Shown here piece by piece: positions 56,593-64,000 of a stretch of DNA of 64,000 nucleotides; position 1 is the first letter of the stretch; each line of letters starts with the position of its first letter. The translations under genes were made by a program, and so were the position numbers. The stretch comes from Neocallimastix lanati (nom. inval.) (lineage: Eukaryota; Neocallimastigomycota; Neocallimastigomycetes; Neocallimastigales; Neocallimastigaceae). The stretch spans positions 112,501 to 176,500 of the forward strand of contig JACVTC010000110.1 in the NCBI GenBank assembly GCA_016946835.1, read 5' to 3'. The notes below the pieces were generated by a model. It ran no database searches, had not been told where the DNA came from, and saw nothing but the letters and a program-made list of their open reading frames with translations.

Positions 56593-57948
56593 TTCAATCT
56601 CAAATCATTAGAGCTTTCAAATTTAATGCATAACAGTATTACAAAGGGTTCTTTCTTCCTATGTCTTATATTCTAGGGTGTTCTGTTAAAAAAAATCTTA
56701 GAGTTATTTTTGTTAGTTGTCAAATACTAAAGGTAGTACCACAATTATTTCATCATTCACCGTCGTTATTGTATTATAAAATAAAAAAAAAAAAAAAAAA
56801 ACAATGAAAATGGTAATCAAAAAATTTACTCTAATGAAACTTGAATTAATTACTTCAGGAACTTGAATTTTATTAATGATAATTTCATCGTTCTTTATTT
56901 TTGTTTAAAAAAAAAAAAAAAAAAAAAAAAATTTTTTTTTCCTATCTTATCCTAAATTATATTTACTACATTATATTTAATAAATAACATTAATTCCATT
57001 AATAAATAATAAATATATATATATTATCAAAATAACATTAAAAAAAAATATATAACGACAACAAATGATTATCAACAGAAACAAAAAACAAAAACAGAAG
57101 CAAAAACAAGAACAAAAACAAAAAAAAAAAAAAATAAAATAAATTTATCAATTTTTTTTTTTTTTTTGAAAGTTTGAGAAAAAATTTAAAAATGTAATTG
57201 AAAAGATAATTAATGAAAAAATTTTGAAAGTATTTGTAAATCAAAAATAAAATAAAAATGAAAAAGAAGTAAATATAGTTTTTTCTTTATCTTTCCGAAA
57301 ATTACAGAACTCTACTACTAACAGAATTTGTTGAAAATTGTTTAAAAAAAATTAAATATATAAAAGAAAATAAGAAAAAAAAAAAAAAAAGAAAAATGTT
57401 ATAAAAACGAGTAAAATATAAAATTAAAAAAAAAAAAAAAAAAGGAAAATATATAATTAAAAAATATAATTAAAAAGTTTAAAGTGAACATATATTTCAA
57501 AAGAATTAAATTAAATTTTACTTATTAAAAAGTTCACTATTTGGATTTGGTTTAAAGTTAACGTTGTTTGAAGAGTTCTGTAAATAATTAATTCAGAACA
57601 AATAAAATATAGGGGCTTTATTAATATTTTAATTCAAAATATAAAATCTAGAAATATTTACATCTTGACAATTAATCTTTAAAGTGATATATGTAAAAAG
57701 CTATAAGAAACCATCTATATTATTAAAAAAAACTGTTTTTAAGTTATTAATATTTTACAATATATTGTCAATATTATTTCAGTATTCAGTAAAAAAAAAT
57801 AAGTTTCTTTTTTTTAATTAATGTGTCTCAAATTTGAATTTTCATCATAAATGTTAAGTTATTAAGTATATTACTGTTATAGATAAATATAAATTTTGAA
57901 AGAAACATGATATATGTGCAGTAACTTATTCAGCAATCATTGTATTTC
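56593..57948. other. AT-rich intergenic DNA
   Basis: No credible gene. Long A and T runs (56780-56800, 56909-56940, 57120-57135, 57150-57170, 57425-57445). AGAACTCTACTACTAACAGA (57308) and GAGTTCTGTAAATAATTAAT (57572) are less AT-rich, possibly retroelement remnants belonging with the LTR remnant at 58681. Confidence 0.5.
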
Positions 57949-58490
57949 AAAATCTATACTTTATATTCTTTTTATTATATAAAATTTTTCATTAAAATCT
58001 ATACTTTATATTCTTTTTATTATATAAAATTTTTCATTAAAATCTATACTTTATATTCTTTTTATTATATAAAATTTTTCATTAAAATCTATACTTTATA
58101 TTCTTTTTATTATATAAAATTTTTCATTAAAATCTATACTTTATATTCTTTTTATTATATAAAATTTTTCATTAAAATCTATACTTTATATTCTTTTTAT
58201 TATATAAAATTTTTCATTAAAATCTATACTTTATATTCTTTTTATTATATAAAATTTTTCATTAAAATCTATACTTTATATTCTTTTTATTATATAAAAT
58301 TTTTCATTAAAATCTATACTTTATATTCTTTTTATTATATAAAATTTTTCATTAAAATCTATACTTTATATTCTTTTTATTATATAAAATTTTTCATTAA
58401 AATCTATACTTTATATTCTTTTTATTATATAAAATTTTTCATTAAAATCTATACTTTATATTCTTTTTATTATATAAAATTTTTTCATTA
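57949..58490 (+). repeat. 45-bp tandem array, 12 units
   Basis: AATCTATACTTTATATTCTT then TTTATTATATAAAATTTTTC and ATTAA. Units are essentially identical up to 58480; two diverged units follow to about 58550. Because 45 is divisible by three, an open frame of repeated IYTLYSFYYIKFFIK exists; it is not regarded as a gene. Confidence 0.95.
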
Positions 58491-58667
58491 AAATTTATGT
58501 AATAGTATTCTTTTTATTATATAAAATTTTTTCATTAAAATTTATGTATAGTATTAAAGACTAATTATTATTTATTAATCTATGCTAAAATCTAAAAACT
58601 GATATATTTTTTTTTTTTTTTTATATTTTATATTCCTATTCAACTCTAACTTTTATCCAAGTTAGAT

Positions 58668-58897
58668 TTGAGTGGGGGAATGTTAGAAATATAAATATTA
58701 AAAGTTTATAATTATATTAATCTAAAGAGTAATGTTATATATATTAATATATTGTGTATATGGTATGTGACCAATAATATTGATAAGCCACATATATTAA
58801 TAACCATAAATACCATAAAAATGATAATATGAAATAATATACTGTTCTTATATTTTTTTTTTTTTTTTAAATTAATAAAAAGATTCTTATTTTAACA
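58668..58897 (+). repeat. Probable copia 3' LTR remnant with purine tract
   Basis: GAGTGGGGGAA directly precedes TGTTAGAAATATAAATATT (58681), copying the arrangement GAGGGAG/TGTTAGAAATAAG of the complete copia element. A possible end, TTTTAACA, lies at about 58890-58897. The preceding 100 bp (ACTTTTATCCAAGTTAGATT) could be the end of the internal region. The partner LTR is not seen. Confidence 0.45.
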
Positions 58898-59214
58898 TAT
58901 TTTCTATATAATAATTTTTTTTTTATATATATTTTTTTATTTTCTATATAAAATACTTTTTTTTTATATATATATATTATATATATATTTTATTTCTTAT
59001 ATATATATTTATAATTTTTATACTTTTACAATAAAATTAATTATTATTAACTTTTTTTTTTTTTAAAAATATTTTATACTTTATAGATATATTTTATATT
59101 TTATAGATACATTTTATATTTTATATTATTTTAATACTATTGTTTACTTTAAATATTAATCTTTATATTTCTATTTTATTTTTATTTTTAATTTATTATT
59201 TTTTTTTTCCTATT
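58898..59214. other. AT-rich spacer
   Basis: T-rich runs and TA microsatellites; three TTTTATAGATA-type units at 59080-59115. Nothing else recognised. Confidence 0.5.
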
Positions 59215-59740
59215 TAATATTTTTATGGAAATTAATATTTGATATAGAATGAAACTTTAAATAATAATAAATTAAGAAATATATAAAGTTATATAGATTA
59301 TATAGTTATAAAATTATTAAATAGTTAATTTTATTATAACTTTATTAACTTTTAATTTAATATTATTTAATAAAATGTCATTGTTAGAAATGTAAATAAC
59401 TACTATAATTTAATATTATTTAATAAAATGTTAATTGTTAGAAATGTAAAAAAAATACTGAAGTAAAAAAATAATTGTTTATATAAGAAAGTACTTTAAT
59501 TTAGAGAATTAGTATAAATTAGAATATAAAATATTTCTTTAGAAATTGTTACTAATTATCCAGAAAAATTAGAAATATAATTATTAGATTAATATGAATG
59601 AATTGAATTATTTTTTATTAAGAGATTTACTAATTACCTGTTTAAAAGAATTAGTATTATAAAATTTATTAAAATTATTGTATAGGTTTACTAATGACCT
59701 GTTTTAAAGATTAGTATTATAACAAAAGATAATAAAATTT
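59215..59740 (+). repeat. Dispersed repeat, copy 1 (partner at 63480-64000)
   Basis: Shared blocks with 63480-64000: AAACTTTAAATAATAATAAA, TTAG(G)AAAT, (T)TTACTAAT(G)ACC and AAAGATTAGTAT(T/A)ATAA. Here AATTTAATATTATTTAATAA followed by TGTTAGAAATGTAAA is duplicated (59360-59455). Non-coding and of unknown type. Confidence 0.65.
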
Positions 59741-60251
59741 TAATAATAAAACAAATTATTTTATTTAATTATTTTTATAAATAATTTTATTTAAGGGTAA
59801 ATAGATAAAGATGGGAAACATAATATATTAATTTCCATCCTTTATCATTTTTAATTAAAAAATTTAAAAATTTTCAATTAAAATGAAAAAATAAAAGTTT
59901 AATCATAAGAATAAAAAGAATAATAAAAAACAAAATGGTTAACTGTAATTTTTAAATAAAATAACTTTTCATCTTATAATAATTATTATTATTTTGATAG
60001 TTGTGGATATGAATTTATATTTTATATTTATTTAATTATAGATCTATTTATTTTAATTAATAATTAATAATTAATATATATATATATATATTTTTTAACG
60101 GGCAGCAAAAATTGTTGCAATCTTTATTACTTAAATAATAATTAATATATAAATATTTATTTATTTATTTATTTATTTATTTATTATTATTTATTTATTA
60201 TCATTATTTATTTATTTATTATTATTTATTTATTATCATTATTTATTTATT

Positions 60252-60311
<60 letters not shown>

Positions 60312-60314
60312 TAT

Positions 60315-60345
<31 letters not shown>

Positions 60346-61244
60346 CTATTATAATTATTAAATACAAATTAACTATAAAATAATTTATTTACAATAAATT
60401 AAATTTTGGTTAAAAAAAAAAAATATTAAAGTTTATTATTTAATATTTAATTTTATAAAAGGTTTCTATATATCATTTATCATTCTTTTTATTTTTATAT
60501 TGAATAAAGTTGAATTATTTTTTTTTTTTTTTTTATTAATAAAGCATTTATCCAATAATAAAAGATTTTTTTTTTTTTTTTTAATATTTAAAACTAATTT
60601 CTGTATAATTATTTATAATTATTTATGAATTTTTTTTTTTTTTTAATATTTAAAACTAATTTCTGTATAATTATTTATAATTATTTATGAATTTTTTTTT
60701 TTTTTTAATATTTAAAACTAATTTCTGTATAATTATTTATAATTATTTATGAATTTTTTTTTTTTTTTTTTGGTTAATTTTTTCAACTAATTATTGATAA
60801 TTTATATGATAATATATATTTAAATTAATTTTAATTTTAATTTTAATTTTAAATATATAAATAATTAAAATTTCTTTTTTTTTAAACTTTTTTATTTTAT
60901 TATATTATTTATTTATTTATTTTTTTTTAAAAAAAAACTTTTACCTATTAAAATAAACAAGTTTTTAATATAATTTTGATTTATTCCAATTCTATTTATA
61001 AAGAAAATTTTACAATTTTTTTTTTTTTTTTATATATTTTTTATTTATTTAATTATATATTTATTTTTTTATTTATTTATTTTATATATAATATGTTTTT
61101 TTTTTTTTTTTTTTTTAATTGATTTAAGTCCAAAGTCATCAATATATCCAAACTAAGAATATTAATAAGTTAATTAATAAAATAAATATTTTATTATCGA
61201 AAAAAAAATTTTTTATTAAGTATTATTAAATTTAATACAATTTT
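59741..61244. repeat. AT-rich DNA with (TTTA)n and a 62-bp tandem array
   Basis: A (TTTA)n microsatellite with TTATCA interruptions lies at 60145-60345. A unit TTAATATTTAAAACTAATTT, CTGTATAATTATTTATAATT, ATTTATGAA plus a T-run repeats three times at about 60580-60765. Long T-runs at 60520, 60565, 61018 and 61098. No gene. Confidence 0.8.
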
Positions 61245-61395
61245 TTTTTTTGAAATTAACAATTTTATGATTTTGTACAAGAATAAAGAAATTAACAATT
61301 TTATGATTTTGTACAAGAATAAAGAAATTAACAATTTTATGATTTTGTACAAGAATAAAGAAATTAACAATTTTATGATTTTGTACAAGAATAAA
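61245..61395 (+). repeat. 36-bp tandem array, 4 units
   Basis: GAAATTAACAATTTTATGAT then TTTGTACAAGAATAAA, four identical units. The length is divisible by three, giving a minus-strand open frame without biological support. Confidence 0.95.
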
Positions 61396-63081
61396 AGTTT
61401 GATAATGGTTTAAAGTTTCCTCTTCATGATTATCTCTTTTGAGTCATAATTAAAATTTTTAATTGAAAAGTAACTAATTCTTTAATGGAATAGAATTTTT
61501 TTTTTTTTTTTTTTTATAATTTTTCCTTTTTTTTTTTTTTATTAGTTAGTTTCATTGATTGTATTGAAATAATAAATTATATCATTATATAATATTTGAT
61601 GATGATTCATTATTTTAAATTAATAATATATAAATTTAACCAATTTCTTTAATCCATTTTAATCTATATTTTTATATTTTTATTTATTTCATTTCTCCTA
61701 AAAGTAATTATTGAACGGTGTATATTTACAGTAACTGTTTAATTCTATTATGATTCCTATAACTTTATTAATTTTTTAATGAGATTTTAGGCCTTTTTTT
61801 ATTTTTTATTTTTATTTTTTTTTTATTTATATTATTTTATATTATATGTTTAAAATAATATATTAGGTGTAAATAAAATTTCTTTCCCTTTGTAGATAAT
61901 ATAGATTTATATTATGTATGATTCATTCTTTTTTTTTTTTTTTTTTTTTTTTCATTTATTAATGTGTATTTATATTATGTATGATTCATTCTTTTTTTTT
62001 TTTTTTTTTTTTTCATTTATTAATGTGTAATATAATATATATATTATATTCTATGTCATTAATTCTTTTTTTTTGAGTTGTTAATAATTCCCTATTTTAA
62101 ATAATTTTAAACCTTTTTACAAAATATGAAAGTTTAAAATTTTAATTCCTATCATTTATTTATGTAATATTTTAAATCCACCAATATTGATTGGTCATTG
62201 GTCATATGACTAAATATTTGATATGCGGGACTTTTATGTGCTACTAATTTTTAATAGTATTGCTATATTTAATTAACCTTTATTAATATATTTTAACTTA
62301 TGAACCAATTAACCAAGGGTCTTCTTTAAACTACCATAAAGAAGAGTTGTTATTAGAAATCTTTATAATAATTTAACAAATATTAAATAATAATAAATAT
62401 ATTTAAAATATAATATATCGGAGTATAGTATAATATATAATAAATATATATTACAAATAATAAATATAATAAATATAACTATATAATTCTTAAAATGAAA
62501 ATAATAAAATTAAATATATAAGAATATAATTATATAATAAATATGAATATAATAAATAATATCAACTATATATAGATTTAATTATAATTAAAATAACTAC
62601 AACTATTTCATTATATTATATATTATAATATATAGAAGAATTATAATATTTTTAATATAAACTTTAAAATAAATAAGAATAGTAAAGTTATATATATAAT
62701 AATATTCTTATATATTTAGAAGAAATTAACTATTTAATATATTTAATATTATAATAAATAATATATATATGAATATTGAATAATATATGAATAAGAAATT
62801 ATTTCAAAGATTATTAATTGACAAAAGAGATATTAAATTTTTAATATTTAATAATTATTATTAAATATACAGAATATGTTGCTATAAATATTTTGTTTTA
62901 TATCATATTTTATTTTTATTAAAAATAAATTAATTTGGATATTTTAGAAAAAAAAAAAAAAAAAAATTTAAAAGAATTATTTATTATTTAAGGATGAAAT
63001 AAATCTCTAATTAATCTATATAGAATATATATATCGATATATAGATATAGATATATTTTTTTTTAATTTTAAAATTTATAT
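61396..63081. other. AT-rich intergenic DNA with a 61-bp duplication
   Basis: A unit with TTATATTATGTATGATTCAT, TC plus a long T-run and CATTTATTAATGTG occurs twice at 61905-62030. A less AT-rich segment (62170-62340, with TTGGTCATTGGTCATATGAC and ACCAAGGGTCTTCTTTAAAC) ends in AAGAAGAGTTGTTATTAGAA, possibly another retroelement end. No gene. Confidence 0.6.
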
Positions 63082-63400
63082 TTGGCAAAACTTTTATTTT
63101 ATTTACTTTTATTTTATTTACTTTTATTTATTTACTTTTATTTACTTTTATTTTATTTACTTTTATTTACTTTTATTTATTTGCTTTTATTTTATTTACT
63201 TTTATTTTATTTACTTTTATTTACTTTTATTTTATTTACTTTTATTTTATTTACTTTTATTTTATTTACTTTTATTTACTTTTATTTACTTTTATTTATT
63301 TACTTTTATTTATTTGCTTTTATTTACTTTTATTTATTTACTTTTATTTACTTTTATTTTATTTACTTTTATTTTACTTTATATTTTTATTTTTTTGTCA
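63082..63400 (+). repeat. (TTTTATTTAC)n simple repeat
   Basis: Mixture of TTTTATTTAC and TTTTATTTATTTGC units over about 300 bp. The open frame across it is Leu/Phe/Tyr-only and not a gene. Confidence 0.9.
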
Positions 63401-63479
63401 TTTTAATAATATTTTATTTTTGGCATCATTTAATTAAAAAATTAATGAATTTACTTCCAGTTTCTTTATATTTATGTTA

Positions 63480-64000
63480 ATATTTAAGATATTAAAATTT
63501 GATAAAGAATAAAACTTTAAATAATAATAAATTAGGAAATCTATTAAAGAGTTTATAAAAATTATAATGTAAATAATAATGAAATGATAATCGTTAAGTG
63601 ATAATAAAATTTATAAAATGTTAACTGTTTATAGAAATGATAATAAAATTTATAAAATGTTAACTGTTTATAGAAATGATAATAAAATTTATAAAATTTT
63701 AACTGTTTATAGAAATGATAATAAAATTTATAAAATGTTAACTGTTTATAGAAGTGATAATAAAATTTATAAAATGTTAACTGTTTATAGAAGTGATAAA
63801 TAGTTTAATAGAAATAACTATTTATATGAAGTTAACTTTCAGAAAATTAGTTTAAATTAGAATAAGAAATAATATTTAGAAAAATGTGACTAATGGTCCT
63901 ATAAAAATTAGATTATAAATTTAAAATGAATGATTAATATTTTTTGTAGGTTGACTAATGACCTTAAAAGATTAGTATAATAAAAAGAAATATTTAATAA
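63480..64000 (+). repeat. Dispersed repeat, copy 2, with internal 39-bp array
   Basis: Partner of 59215-59740. A 39-bp unit (AAATGTTAACTGTTTATAGA, AATGATAATAAAATTTATA) is repeated five times at 63615-63800; the related spot in copy 1 has only two diverged units. Runs to the window end. Confidence 0.75.

Noticed and set aside
57940-58491. 183-codon open frame of a repeated 15-residue unit
   Set aside because: Product of a 45-bp tandem array in non-coding DNA; overlapping units are identical at the DNA level, with no codon-type variation.

Overview
The window looks like a gene-poor, repeat-rich, possibly subtelomeric stretch of a fungal nuclear genome. The best guess is an anaerobic gut fungus (Neocallimastigomycota). 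The reasons are extreme AT richness between genes, Asn/Lys/Ile-rich proteins, secreted modular proteins ending in hevein-type chitin-binding (CBM18) domains, bacterial-looking alpha/beta hydrolases, a GPH-type sugar transporter fragment, and fungal-type (TTAGGG)n tracts. An Asn-rich amoeba is the main alternative. The standard genetic code fits: genes end in TAA, and the in-frame stops lie in elements that also carry frameshifts.

Layout. 1-13.3 kb: DNA transposons. An intact-looking FLYWCH/MULE transposase (1021-2472, minus), one functional alpha/beta hydrolase (4490-5452), a decayed MULE (about 6298-9752) carrying a 47-bp minisatellite, then two non-autonomous MULE-like elements with reiterated terminal repeats. 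14.9-20.7 kb: an N-terminally truncated hydrolase paralogue, a decayed lectin-like gene, a secreted gene with three repeated modules plus three CBM18 domains (one in-frame stop), and a decayed minus-strand gene. 20.7-24.1 kb: a third MULE (two stop codons) that truncates a secreted-protein gene. 26.3-32.6 kb: tRNA-Ser(GCT), with a Ty3/gypsy chromovirus whose apparent 3' LTR ends 13 bp upstream of the tRNA; its other end stops inside gag at a (TTAGGG)n tract. 35.0-35.3 kb: a 5' fragment of a GPH transporter. 36.5-42.4 kb: a Ty1/copia element with 260-bp LTRs and a TATAA target duplication but a broken polyprotein. 42.6-44.1 kb: a third non-autonomous MULE. 44.6-47.4 kb: T-rich tandem repeats. 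47.4-56.6 kb: two head-to-tail non-LTR retrotransposons (LINEs), both degenerate, each ending at its 3' side in (CCCTAA)n-like repeats. 56.6-64 kb: AT-rich DNA with many short tandem arrays and a likely copia LTR remnant.

How the parts relate. Only the first hydrolase and the first transposase look intact; the rest are broken or mobile. The most notable signals are (a) LINEs joined head to tail through telomere-type repeats, in the orientation expected for priming on a chromosome end, facing an oppositely oriented telomeric tract at the truncated end of the gypsy element; (b) a family of MULE-type elements with exact 9-bp target duplications, two of which inserted in opposite orientation almost side by side in two copies of the same host repeat; and (c) placement of the gypsy LTR at the expected Pol III start region of a tRNA gene.
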